Source: Chlamydomonas reinhardtii (Eukaryota; Chlorophyta; Chlorophyceae; Chlamydomonadales; Chlamydomonadaceae). Taken from it: a stretch of DNA of 64,000 nt. Under the pieces are notes generated by a model. The model was not told the origin of the DNA. It did not search any database and saw only the letters and a list, made by a program, of their open reading frames with translations. Shown one piece after another: positions 11,217-22,700 of the stretch; the stretch's first letter is position 1, and each line of letters opens with the position of its first letter. A program made the translations under genes and the position numbers. The DNA lies in the NCBI RefSeq assembly GCF_000002595.2, contig NC_057019.1, positions 7,525,922 through 7,589,921 on the forward strand, in the 5' to 3' direction.

Positions 11217-13211
11217 ATGGCTTCAGCCTCGCTCTTTCAGACGTCTGTCCTCAGCCGGAGTGCTTCCAGGGCTGTATTAAGCCCTGTATGCTCGACTGCG
11301 GCGTCCGTCAGATGCGCCCGCTCCTCAGCAAGCGTTGCGCCCGGAGGATGGACCGCGCGCTCGGTCCCGGCCTGCACGCCGTGTGTCAGCGGCCGTTGCA
11401 ACCGCGTGGTGGCTCAGGCATCTGAGCAGGGCAACACAGGCTCGTCTCGAGACCCCAGCCTTGACGGTTTCGTCGAGGTCAAGGTAAATATGTTGGAAAG
11501 CACCCCGATGTCGCTGTCCCTCGATCGGGCGCCATCCCCACGACCGAGGCCTGCAGAGCAACTGACTTCATTTGGCTGGCGCTGTGCAGGTCGACCAGGT
11601 CCGCGTCAACAGTGGAAATGTGAGTCGCTTTTGCGAGATGCCTTCTGGCCTCGCATACACGCCCTGGTTTCGGGGTGTGAATACCATGCCTGGCATGCGG
11701 TTGCTGAGTTTTACCGCGGTGCTCGGTGCTGCAACACTGCAGGCTGTGGTGTACCTGCGCATCCTGGACGGGCGCGAGCGCGTGCTTCCGGTTCACATCG
11801 GTGAGTTCGGCACCTCGAGGAGGCAGTGAAAGAGAGGACATGGGCGTGGTCGTGGGCGTGTCGGTGCCGGTACGGGGTGTGTGGAGTCGGCACCTCGACA
11901 CACCCTTGGCTGGCCTCCGCAGGCGAGAACGAGAGCAACGCGCTAGTAAAGGAGATTAACAAGCAGCGGCAGATGCGCCCGCTGACACACGACGTGATGA
12001 AGAACATTTTGCGGTGGGTTGGGGGCCCGGAGGTCGTGCAGCGTGTTTGGAAAGTGTACAGGCGGGAAGGGCAACCGGGCAGGGGGTGTGTCGTGTCTGG
12101 AAACACAAAAGACAGGTGGAATAGAGCTCTGGCGTCTCTACATGTCTGCATGTCTGCTCGGGCGCCACGACGGCGCGCCTGACAGCGTGGCACCTCGTGA
12201 CGGCGCCTGAAGCTGCTGCTGTTGCGCAACATGGCTGCGCTGCATGCAGTGAGATCAAGTTCCGGGTTGTGAAGATCCGCATCACCGACATTGTGGCAAA
12301 CACCTACTACGCCCGAATCCACCTGGCCAAAGTGAACGATGCCACGGGCCAGCCGGAGCCGGTGAGCCGCAATTCATTCGGCCTGAGAGCCCTGTATTGC
12401 CCGCCATGCAGTGGCCCGACTAGTGCTGACGAGCTCTTCCCACACATTCCTGCCCCCGCTGCTTCTCCAAAGGGCACGGAGGTGGACGTAGACGCGCGCC
12501 CCAGCGACGCCATCAACCTGGCGGTGCGGTTCGGCTCGCCCATGTACGTCTCCAAGCGCATCGCAGACGCCGCGTCCACTGTGTACCCCGACCAGCCCGC
12601 AGCGCCCAACGAGACGGCCAGCGAGATCGTGCGCTCCGTGCGTGAGACGCTGGCCAGCTTTGAGGACCCCACCGGTGAGTGCACGGCGTCCTTCATGACA
12701 GCCAGCGCGTTACGGCCATGTGTTCCGCCAGTGCCACACTGCACGTCCTGCTGCGCTGGCTGGGCTCTGTCCTTTCCCTGAGTGCCGCCTTTTGCATGTG
12801 CCACGCCGCACGTCGCAGTGATGTACCAGCTGCAGAAGGACCTGGCAGTCAAGGAGGAGCGCTTCGAGGACGCGCGCTCCATGCAGCAGCTCATCTACCA
12901 CGAGATGACGCACAACCAGCTGCTGAGGGTGGGTGGACTCGCAGGGGGTTAAATGCACCGCTAGGAAGAGCGCTGGTTGGGAATTGCGTAAGCTGCATGA
13001 TGCACGATTACCAACTCCATCACCGGGCATGGTATCCCCGCGTTCGAGGTCGTGAGGATGACGGGTACGTCCTGTGACGCCCACGATCGCGCAGTTGGTG
13101 GTGGCGATGGAGTCCGCCCTAAGCGACGGCCGCTACGAGGAGGCGGCGCGCCTGCGGGATGAGTTCCGGCGGCTGTCCGCCAACGCGCCGTCAGAGCAGC
13201 GCCGTACGTGA
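11217..13211 (+). CDS. Bifunctional nuclease-like protein (DUF151 + UVR), plastid-targeted
   Basis: Eight exons give 328 aa: 11217-11483, 11590-11619, 11743-11800, 11923-12013, 12250-12361, 12473-12674, 12819-12928, 13095-13211. Residues 1-~65 are Ser/Ala/Arg-rich with a VVAQA motif, typical of a chloroplast transit peptide. Residues ~85-225 are the DNase/RNase (DUF151) domain of the Arabidopsis BBD nucleases: VLPVHIGENESNALVKEI, then the hallmark RPSDAINLAVR. The C-terminus (residues ~255-317) carries a UVR motif ending in RYEEAARLRDEFRRL, as in UvrB/UvrC and several plastid proteins. Plant homologues degrade RNA and DNA and act in basal defence and stress responses; activity here is inferred from the family. 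The second exon is a 30-bp micro-exon needed to complete the first strand of the domain. A TGTAA at 14032-14036 may be its poly(A) signal. Confidence 0.88.
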
Positions 13212-14031
13212 CAGGCTGCTGGGGCGGAGGAGGAGCGACGTGGCGGGGGCGAGCAGGAGGGCGCAACGGATGCGCGCCCGACACACCGGTGCCATCTGCA
13301 ATGGATGCAAGCAGCAGCGCGTGCGAGAGTAGAGTGACGAGTGGGGAGAGATGGGCGTACAACAGCATATGGGAGCCCGTGGCATAGCAATCTTCTCTGC
13401 TGGCCTTACGTCCTATGCCACCAGTTTTTACGCAGCGCAGGCATGGCATCCGGCGGTCACTGCGAAGTCTGCGACAAGCACATAGTCCTCTGTCGCATAA
13501 CAACATACGTTGACGGTTGTCGCGGTCTGCGCATAACATAATGGGACGCATTCTACCTTTTGGGGAGTGGGGGCTGTAGGTGCGGAAGCGAGTTCTGCAG
13601 AGTATGGGTGAGCCCGTAGCACACACACCAAGTCGGACATCAGGCGGGTGGAGGCGCGATGTCGGTTGGCAGTTGCGCGCTGTGTGTTGGCAGGAGCGCG
13701 TCAGGTTTGCACAGAGTTTTTTGATTTGCTTGAGTTCCTTGTTGGGTTGGCTGTATGAGTTTGCAAAGGGTGTGCTTGCGGGCGACGACCTGTTGGCTAG
13801 CGCAATGCCCGCGTGTACGATAGCTGAATAGACCGAGTGTGGTCTGGCGTTTCGGGCTCTGCCCTATGGTGCCTCCAGTGGCATGTTACCCTGTTAACGA
13901 AGATGAATTAAATCTGCGTGTTGGAGAAGGCAACAGCACAACCCTGCCTCAGCCCATGCTACCCTGCCTTAGACGCGGCCCAGACCGTTTCTTGGTGTGC
14001 GTGGCACGGCAAAGCCATGGAGTAGCACAAA

Positions 14032-14036
14032 TGTAA
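14032..14036 (+). terminator. Candidate poly(A) signal TGTAA for the bifunctional nuclease gene
   Basis: TGTAA, the usual volvocine polyadenylation motif, lies about 820 bp past the stop codon. It is the first clear copy I found on this strand; no transcript evidence is available. Confidence 0.4.
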
Positions 14037-14198
14037 AGCGACAGTTTGGGTTGTACAAGCCGGCCAGGTGGTCACAGGTTGGGAGCGTGTCATCGTAGTA
14101 GCCGAATAGCATGATGCTAAGCAGAGGGGTGGTATCAGGGGTGCCCCTGGGTGGTATTGGGTATAGGATTGGACCTGGCGCCGGTCACCCCTCCGTGG

Positions 14199-14312
14199 AT
14201 GTGCGATGGGACAGTGTTAAGGCAGTTTGGTGAAGTCCCGCAGGGTGCAGCTGATTCCCAGACCCAAACAATTTGCAACGGCAGGGCAGGAGTGCGCGGC
14301 TGGTCGAACGCC
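14199..14312 (-). repeat. Dispersed repeat, copy A
   Basis: The reverse complement of this stretch matches 26882-27014 on the plus strand: GGCGTTCGACCAGCCGC, CTGCCCTGCCGTTGCAAATTG, GGGAATCAGCTGCA, GGGACTTCACC and TGTCCCATCGCACA occur in the same order. Indels separate the blocks. It looks like a fragment of an interspersed element of unknown class. Confidence 0.75.
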
Positions 14313-14321
14313 CCTCCGTGG

Positions 14322-14480
14322 ATTGGATTGGCCAGAGTAGGATTGGACCCGGCACTTGAGGATTGGGTTGACCGGCCAGGGGTTGGGTTCGGGACGGCAG
14401 GGATTGGAACCAAGCTTTCAGGGATTGGGATAGGAACGACGAGGATTGGAACCTGGACCTCGGGGATTGGGATTGGAGCC
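14322..14480. repeat. Degenerate GGATTGG minisatellite
   Basis: About ten imperfect copies of a GGATTGG-centred unit (often GGATTGGAACC or GGATTGGGATTGG) follow directly on dispersed repeat copy A, which suggests that the array may be the tail or expanded end of that element. Confidence 0.7.
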
Positions 14481-15156
14481 CTGAGCGCAATCATCGGCGA
14501 AGTAACCGCGAACCCACCAGGGGTGGAACCCACTGAGTGACTCTTCCCGACTCGCCGTGTGGGATTTGTGGGCCGGGATCACAGCCATCACACTCGGGAC
14601 TGTGCTTCTCACCACCCTCTGCTCTTGCTTGCAGCAGGAATGATGTTCGAATGGTGAGGATCAGCGTGCATATCAGGCGCGTGCCAGAGTAGGCGCTGAT
14701 CCCTAGGGGACGCTTCAAGATCAAGATGGCGCACAGCAGTGACCACGGGCCCCCCTGACCTTACAAAAGCTCCGTCATTCACTCTCTGCAGTCTCCGTGC
14801 AGATGCCCGTTCAGACGCCCCCACGCGACGTCACTTGATATCCCAAGGCGCTGCCCCTTGCGCAGCCTCGTCATACTGACCAGCGCGGTGCATCTTGCAC
14901 ATGGCCAGCGCGGTCCAGTAACAACCGAATTGCCTGGTGCGCTATAAACCAGCCTGGTACCCAGGAAGTTCGGCCAACTCGCCCCACGTCAGGGGCCGCT
15001 CATTGTTGCCGCGCCTTACCAGCGGCTACGTCTATCTGACAAGCTTGAAGATCCTACGGTATCTGCCCGGAAAGCTTCACAAACCTTCATATCGGCCGGG
15101 AGAAGAAAAGAACAGTGTTCGATAAATGCGTACGCCTTCTGCAGGCGCAACTGCGG

Positions 15157-15161
15157 TTACA
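15157..15161 (-). terminator. Candidate poly(A) signal (TGTAA on minus strand)
   Basis: TTACA on the plus strand reads TGTAA on the minus strand, about 290 bp past the stop of the 15452-16369 gene, a normal 3' UTR length for this group. Confidence 0.5.
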
Positions 15162-15451
15162 TCTCGCCACGCTCTCATACCTCTTCATCTGTATGTACGG
15201 TGACGCCCTGCCAGCCGGGGCACAGGCACCTCGGCCACATTTCTTTCTTGCTGCCCTTCATGTACGTGCCCTCTGACTCTCTCATATTTGCTTGTCACAT
15301 CACCCCTCTCCAGTCCAGTCCAATCACAATTGACACAGCAACACGCTCACGTCTGCCACCGCATGTACGCAGTGAACAGAATCAGTCCCATCACATTCAT
15401 TACACGCTCCGGTGATGACGCAGGCGTCACATGCGGCTGCCGGAGAGCGCC

Positions 15452-16369
15452 CTACCCGAACGTGTTGAGGGAGCCCAGGCTGTCGAGGTAGTGCTGCAGG
15501 AACAAGGTGGCCATGCTGCAGGTCGCGCCGCCAGACCCCTTCCCACCACCTATAGCGAAACCCCGGGCTCCGCCGCCCCCTAATGCCTGGCCTACACCTG
15601 GGGCTGGAGTTACTGCTGCCGCTGCCGACATGCTCGCACCTGTATCAGCTGCTAGGTCTGGCTGCGGCGCCTGCGCCTGCGCCTGCACCTGCGGCAGCGG
15701 CTGCTGCGGCAGCCGGCAGGACTGGGGCGCGTCGGGGCTCCAGCGGTCCCACCAGGCGGCGGGCAGGTCGGGCGCCACTCGCTGCAGCACCTGGTGCACC
15801 TGCAGGCGGGAGAGGGCAGCCAACATATCGGGGTCATGACGAATGTTCGCCGGTAGGTGACCGGGTGGGCATGGCCTTGATGCGAGTGCGAACGGGAAGC
15901 GAGATGCATGGTACCTCGGCGGTCGTACAGCTCCAGTGCCTACCTGCTGAAGCGTATCGTTGTGTTGGGATGACCTGAAAGTCTCCCACTCCGCGTGCGT
16001 CTCACTTCCTGCAGCAGTATCATATAGAGCAGTGCGCCCGGGAAGTAACCACCAGGTGCAAGACTGAGCATGTTGCCAGGACGCCACTGTCTGTGGTGCC
16101 GGCCGTGTGCTTCACTCCACTGCCCCACCTAGCACTACGCCGGTGAGGTGCTCGCCATGCGGCTCCAGCAGCCGCTCCAGTGTGCGCTCGGGCACGCGCC
16201 CGTTCCTCAGCAGAATGGCACCGGCCGGCTCCGCGAGCGACAGGTAAGGGTTTGAAACCGCAAGGCTCACACACGTGCCACGCAACAGAACGCCCAGCAG
16301 TCGTTTGTAGGGCTCCGCGCCCGAGTGCAGCCGCTGTGGGCTCACAAGTAGCAGCCCCCGGGTACTCAT
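15452..16369 (-). CDS. Hypothetical 243-aa protein, three exons
   Basis: Phase-consistent exons are 16369-16129, 16086-15944 and 15799-15452, starting at ATG 16369 and ending at TAG. I do not recognise the family. The first exon encodes a mostly hydrophobic N-terminus followed by ERTLERLLEPHGEHLTGVV. The second contains Trp-rich CTWWLLPGR. The third begins VHQVLQRVAPDLPAAWWDRW and ends in a Gln/Pro then Gly/Ala-rich tail. The second intron has clear CAG/GTAGGC and CTGCAG borders; the first acceptor is less certain because three AGs lie close together. The gene is divergent from the kinase gene at 16708. Confidence 0.45.
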
Positions 16370-16707
16370 ATTGGTTTGGATGTCGCGGGGGAGGGTCTTG
16401 TCGCGCCGATGGATGCAGCGGGTTTATTAAAGCAGTGGGCGTGAGTGTGCGCAGCCCAGGAATCGCAGAGCAGTGAGGAGCATTTATGCGAGTTGCTATA
16501 ACGTAGCCACGACGAGGGCTGCTGGGCATTGACAGATTAAGCGTTGGGATCCCGCGCGATGGAGTTCGGTAGGTGAGTTTGCCGAGTTCGCGCTGCCTGC
16601 GCGACTTAAGCCCAGACACGTCTGGCATTGATAATCGGTGTTATATCTGCCTTTAACTCATTCTTGATAGAGAGCACTAGCAGACCCAGCGAGCGCATGG
16701 TCGCGAA
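16370..16707. promoter_or_regulatory. Divergent promoter region upstream of the kinase-FF gene
   Basis: The 338 bp between two opposed start codons must serve both genes. The sequence is less GC-rich than the exons. No distinct operator-like repeat or TATA element stands out. Confidence 0.5.
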
Positions 16708-19700
16708 ATGCGGGCCGCTAGATATCACCCGCGCTCGGGGCTTCATGCCCGTAAGGTTGCACCTTGCGCTCGGCTCGCTCCCGCTCGCCCGGCTGCCGCC
16801 TCGCGAACGGCCCTGCGAGTCGTGAACGATGGTTTGTCCGCCAAGGGCAAGCCGATCCTGCCCAAGCAGCTTGTGGTGCAGCGTATCATGGGAGAAGGCT
16901 CGTTTGGTCAAGTCTTTGAGGTAGGTGGTCGCTTGGGGAGCGGACTGGTGCAAGCCGGCAATTCTCACGCGCGGCCTTGCTACTCAACCGCAGGGCCAAC
17001 TCAATACACCGCAAGGCTCACAACGTGTGGTGCTTAAGCGTGTGAAGACGAGGGTCGAGGTCAGTCGTCGGGCAGCTAACGGAGTCGGCATTGACCGGCA
17101 TAGCTGGCCGAGTCGTTGACTTTGCGCGCAAGCGCGAGTGACTTTCAGCTATGAAGCGACTCACAGCAAGCGTTTGCGGGTGGCCGTGGAGCTGGGCACC
17201 GATCCCGGCGCTTGCACAACACCCTTGAAAGAGCGGGAGCCCTTCGACCACTTTGGACAGGACCTGCACCCCCCTTTCCCCGCCCTTCACGGCCGCCTCT
17301 ACGCGGCGTGCTTAATAAGCGTATCGATAGGGTCCTATCAGCTCAGTGCAGCGGGCTCAAAGCGCATCCATCTACCCAGCTCCTTCCCCTCTGCAACAGC
17401 CAGCCGCCACGTCAGATGTGCGTTTTGCCCCCCCCCCCCACACCCACCCACCCACCCACCCTGCGTCCTCCCCGTCCACCTCGCCCCCTCCTAAACCTAA
17501 GCAGCGCCCGCCACCGCCCTTCCGCCCATGCCACCAGCTCGCGCACGCATAGTCAGTCATTCATATCACCGCTCACCAAACTCCCTTAATGGGGATGCTG
17601 AAAACAAGCGAACCCTGTCCCATCACCCGGTAACGCTTCTGTTGTGGCGCGCAGGGCGCTGAGGAGATGAGCCAGATGGAGCACCTGCTCAACGTGTACG
17701 CCAGCCGGGTGGCTCGCGGCCACTGCGCCGACTTCCTGGGCTACTGCGAGGTGGCGGACAGCGAGGCCAACGTGCGCCTCACGGCGGGGCTGTGGCTGGT
17801 GAGATCGGCGCCGGCAGAGGGCGGGCGGGCTGGCGGCTCGGGTGGTCGGTCGTGTGGGTGGTCGGGAGGCTAGTAGCCGAGGGTTGGAAGGCACCCGCAT
17901 GTGGCCTGGCGGCGTGTGGGGCGGGCTGCCCGCGAGCTCCTCTTGGGGCATGAAGGTGACGCGGCTTGTGTGGCGGCGCCCTGGCGTTTGGGGGGCGGGA
18001 GCAGCGGTGACCCATGGAAGTAACAGCGTCCACGGTGTCATGTCGTGCGTGACAGGTGTGGAAGTATGAGGGCAGCAAGACCCTGGCCTACTACCTGCGG
18101 CGGCGCGACACCACCCGCGCCCTGGCGGACGACCTGGGGGTGAGTGGGCGGGGTGGTTGGAACGCCGCGACAACTTGTGCTATCAGGGGTAGGGCACGGG
18201 ACTTCCTGGTTGAAGCGTGCTGGGCATGCACACGGGGGCTGCGACGGCAGCGCGGGAACATTACTGTACCCAGGTGGGCATGCGTTGCAGCACGCCCACT
18301 GAGCTGGCCCCGCGTGTGGCTGTGCCTGCTGCCCCAGGTGCCGGAGCCGGTGGCGGTGCCCACTGTCATGAAGCACATCTTTGAGGGCCTGGCGGTGAGA
18401 GCTGGTGGCGGCGGAGGGGGCGGGGGAAGCGGAGGCTGGGGCGGGGCGGGGCGGGGGAAACTCACAAAACGGAGACGCAGCAGCCGAAGCTAGGGCTGGG
18501 CTGGCGCCATGGGGGTGCTGTCCTGGGTGTGCGGCTCTGGGGAAACCGTATGGGTGCAATGTACTCGTGTGGTGCCGTGCGGCGTGGGGGAGTGGTCCCG
18601 TGCTTGGTGACCGGAAGGCCGGAAGACCGCACGTGGGCTGAGGATGAAGCCAGCAGATGTGCCACCCGTGGACATGTCAGGCGTCAGCGCTTCACATCGC
18701 TCCACCACTTTCCGCGCCCACCCGCGTCCGCAGGCCTTCCACGCCGCGGGCCTGGTTCACCGCGACATCAAGCCGCTCAACATCATCTTCGCGGAGGACG
18801 TGACCCGCTTCAAGGTGCGGGGTGTATGGGTAGACAGGGATGCATAGGATTAAGCAGTCGTTCAAGCTCCGGGCGTAGCGCATGCCGTTGATTTGGCACA
18901 TGTAAACGACTGGGGAGCGATGTGCTGCTGCATACGCGCTCCTACTACCTCACTATCGCGCTCTGACTAACCCTTTCCCTTCACCCCTACTCCCCTCAAC
19001 CCCTGCGCCCTTGCACAAAACCCCTTATCCGCAGCTGATCGACCTGGGCGCGTGTGCGGACCTGCGCACCGGTACAAACTACGTGCCGGAGGAGTCCATC
19101 CTGGACCTCAACTACTGCCCGCCGGAGCAGTACGTCATGCCCACCGACTCGCCTCACATCGCCAAGCAGGTAGGCCGGGGGACAGCAGGGCCGGGGAGGG
19201 CTGGGATTGGAGCTTGACTACGTGGGCAGGAGGTGTGAAGCGGCCAGACGCAGGTCTCGATTTGGCATGTATCAGCTGTCAATGCACCAACCCCTCAACT
19301 CCCCCTCCCTCCGCTGTCCCTTGTCCCTACTGCTCTAACCTTGCTGACCCCCTCCCCTCCCTCCGCTCGTCAGGCCGGCCTGCTGAAGCTGGCCATCAGC
19401 CCCATGCTGTGGGCCAAGCACAAGCCCGACCGCTTCGACACCTGGTCCGCAGGTGGGGCCGGGAGCAGAGGGGGGGGGCGGGGGCATGACAGGGGCGGGC
19501 TTGACTGGAACATGGGACGGCTTGTGCAGACACTGCTCCGCCCTCGAGACAGCTGTTCACACCCAACGTAAGCACTTACCACCCGCCCTGGCCCGCTCCT
19601 TCCGGCGCACGCTCGCGCTCGCTCCCGCACCCGCGCCCGCAGGCATTGTGATGCTGCAGATGGCGGTGCCGTCCATGCGCACGGACCGCGCCCTGCGCGC

Positions 19701-22700
19701 CTTCAACGCCAGCTACGGCACCAAGTACAAGTACGACCTGGCGGCCTGGCGCAAGGGCGTCAACCTGTACCCCCGCGACTGCGCGCTGCTGGACGCCAAC
19801 GACGGGCTGGGTGCGTGGGTGCGCGGGTGTGGGTAGCGCCCTGGGTGGGGTTGGAAGGGAAGGGAAGGCGCTTTAATGCCAGGGGCTGCTCGACTCTCGT
19901 GTGGCTACTAGTGTGGTGCATTTTTAGATACACATTGATGCAGGAGGTCTAGGGTCCCCCACCTCCCACCAGCCACTAGCCGTCGAGCTGACGTGTGTCC
20001 GGCCTGAACCTCCATCACACATGCAGGCTGGGATCTGCTTCAGTCGCTGCTGGCGCCGCGCCACATCCAGGTGGACGACAATGGTGGCGTCAGCTTCGTC
20101 AACGACACGCCCTTCCCGCGCATCAGCGCCTACGAGGCGCTCAAGCACAAGTAAGCAACCATGGTCGTCTGCTGCCTGCGTGGGGCACTGGGTGCCAGAG
20201 GGCTTTCCAAAGGGCGGGCCGACATGCTCACATGCAACATGCATAGCGCGTCTTCGACTGCAATGACAGTGCGCATACACATACACATACGTGCTGCCGA
20301 CCACAGGTACATCAAGAATGCGCTGGAGGCCGCCGCAGCGGCTGCCGCGCCCGCCGCCGTGCCCGCCACCAGCGGCAGCAGCGGCCGCTCCTCCCCCGGC
20401 TCCACCACCAACAGCCGCAGCAGCGGCGGCTCCATAGACCTCACGCCCGCCGCCGCGGCCGCGTCCAACCGCGCCGGAACCAACGGCAGGGGCAAGGCCG
20501 CCGCCGCCTCGGCCGCCGCCAGCACCGCCTCCGCCGCCTCCACCAGCGGCACCGGCACCACCGGCGGCGGCGGCGACCCGCTGGGCAGCGCTCTGGGTCT
20601 GTGGCGCGACATGACGGGTCGGCTGTTTGACCTGGAGGCCAAGATCATGAAGCAGGCGTCCGCCACGGAGCTGCAGACCACCACCGTGAAGCGGCTGCGG
20701 GAGCAGGTGGCGGCCGGCAAGGCCGACCCCGGGGTGCTCAAGCAGGAGGAGAAGGTGCTGGACAAGATGCAGGTGAGGCGGAGGGGTGGGCTGGGCTGGG
20801 GGGGAGCGGTGAGGTGGCAGAGGGCGGTTTGGCGTGTGCAGGCGGACTTGTGCGGGCGGCGTCTGGCAATTGGGGACACGTGTATGCATCCGACCTCGTG
20901 CGTGCCTGTTGTCACCCCGCAGAACCGCCTGGCGGGCCTGCAGCAGGACTTCACCTCCACAGCCAACCAGGCCTCCAATATCTTCAGCTTCTTCGGCTTT
21001 GGCCCCAAGAAGCAGCAGCCGGCGGCGCAGCAACAGCCGGCCGCTTCGGCGCCGCAGCCGTCCGCGGCCACGCCCTCCAACCCCATGGGCCTGCCGCCCG
21101 GCTTCCGCGGCTCCGCGGACAAGTCCGACAAGTGGGTGCCCCGCCGGGACTACCGCCTGGTCCCCAGCGCCACCAGCCGTCCCTGCGTTGTCGATGCATG
21201 TGCCTGGAGTGTCATTGCCTGCCAACATGGTGTACTGTTTGGTCAACCACTGAACCGCATCTTCCCTCCTTAACTGCCTGTCTGTATCTATCTGTGCCTG
21301 CAGGGCCAAGGCCAGTCTGGAGGCCCTGCGCGCCAACGCCGCCGCCTCTGCCGCCGTGGCCAGCGGCAGCCGAGACGGCACCACCGGCGCCTCCACCTCG
21401 GGCGGCGGCGCGGCGGGCGCGGCCAGCTCTGCGGCGGGCATGTTCAGCAGCATGTGGGAGCGCTTCAGCAACCGCCTGACGGACCTGGAGACCAAGATCG
21501 GCAACCAGGTGCGGCGGCGGCGGCAGCCGTGTGCAGGGCCGTGCGGTGGCTGGAGCGGTGGCTGTGGCACAGCGAGGTCATATGCAAGCGACACGTTGTG
21601 TATGAGCGAGTAATGTAGCGTGCGGTCGTCGCTTGACCAGTCCGCGCCTGTTTGTTTGCTTGTGTGCGCGCACAGGCCTCCGCGACGGAGCGGCAGTCGC
21701 TGGTGGTTCGCGGCCTGCGCGCCAAGGTGAAGGCGGGCGAGGCGGAGCCGGAGCTGCTGGACAAGGTGAGCGGGCAGGGACGGGGCGGGGCGGGGGGGGG
21801 CGGCAGGGAGGCAGCGGGCAGGGGGGGGTGCACAGGCAGCTGGTTACTTTGGCGCAGGGGCTGGAGGGCAGAAATACGTTATCGTGCTGGCAAAGCACCG
21901 TCAAGGAAGGAAGAGGAGCCTAGCGCTAAGGGAAGATGTCACGCAGGCCAGAGGTGTAAAGAGCTGGGCGCCTGCTCCTCCCTCCGCAGGCTGAGCGCAC
22001 TCTGGGCCGCATGGAGCGGCGGCTGCTTGCGCTGGACCGTGACTACAAGCAGGCCAAACAGAGCGCCAGCGGAGCGCTGCAGGGTGGGTGCGGCTGGGTC
22101 CACTGGATCCAGGTGGCGGGTGAGGTTCTGGGCAGGGCGCAGGACTGGGTTCGGGTGGGGAAGGAGCAGCAAGCAGGTGGAGGGCAGACAGCAGGCGCGA
22201 CGGGGGAGGAAGAGGGCGTCGTGCGGGACGTGGGTGTGCGGCGCTGCAAGCGGTAGGCAGGTGCGCCGCCGTGGCAGGCCTTGCTCACCACCACCGGTAC
22301 CATCGTCATGGCACCATGTGTGCGCAGGCCAAGTGCCGACGGACATGGACGGCGGCCGGCGCAGCGGCAGCCGGGAGCAGTCGGTGGCGGGCGTGGCCGA
22401 GGCGGTGGCGGCGGCGGAGGCGGCACTAAAGAGTAACGAGTCGGAGGGCGAGGTGCGAGAAGGGTGGTGAAGGGGTGGGCAACAGGGGACCTGGGGGGCA
22501 GTAGCTAAAGGGTACATGGGGCCTGTAGGTGCAAGGCTAAGCGCAGTTTGTGCCGCACTAAATGCATGCCTGGCCTTCTTCCGCTTGGCTTCAGGGGAGC
22601 TCGTTCTGGAGCCGGCTGCTGGGCACGCCCAGCGGGCGCCGGGGCAGCAGCGGCAGCAGTGTGGACGGCGGCAGCGGCAAGGAGAAGGCGGGCTCCTCCT

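Larger units (their letters stand above)
13212..15451. other. Repeat-rich spacer between convergent genes
   Basis: This should hold the 3' UTRs of the nuclease gene (plus) and of the small gene at 15452-16369 (minus). It also carries a dispersed repeat (14199-14312) and a degenerate GGATTGG minisatellite (14322-14480). ORFs across the minisatellite encode Pro/Ile/Val repeats and are artefacts. I see no further exon between 14600 and 15450. Confidence 0.6.

Noticed and set aside
14135-14533. Minus-strand ORF rich in PIPIPE and VPIL
   Set aside because: Translation of the GGATTGG minisatellite; not a gene.
15940-16128. Alternative second exon of the small minus-strand gene encoding a hydrophobic LAPGGYFPGALLYMILLQ
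   Set aside because: The reading phase from the first exon does not reach this frame through any nearby AG; the Trp-rich frame stays open and joins cleanly to exon 3.
21160-21215. Later donors in the kinase exon starting at 20923
   Set aside because: They give phase 0 or 1, whereas the next exon needs phase 2; the GACAA/GTGGGT site at 21131 fits.
19924-21594. Minus-strand ORF of about 550 codons inside the kinase gene
   Set aside because: Antisense shadow across several well-supported exons and introns; no conserved motif.
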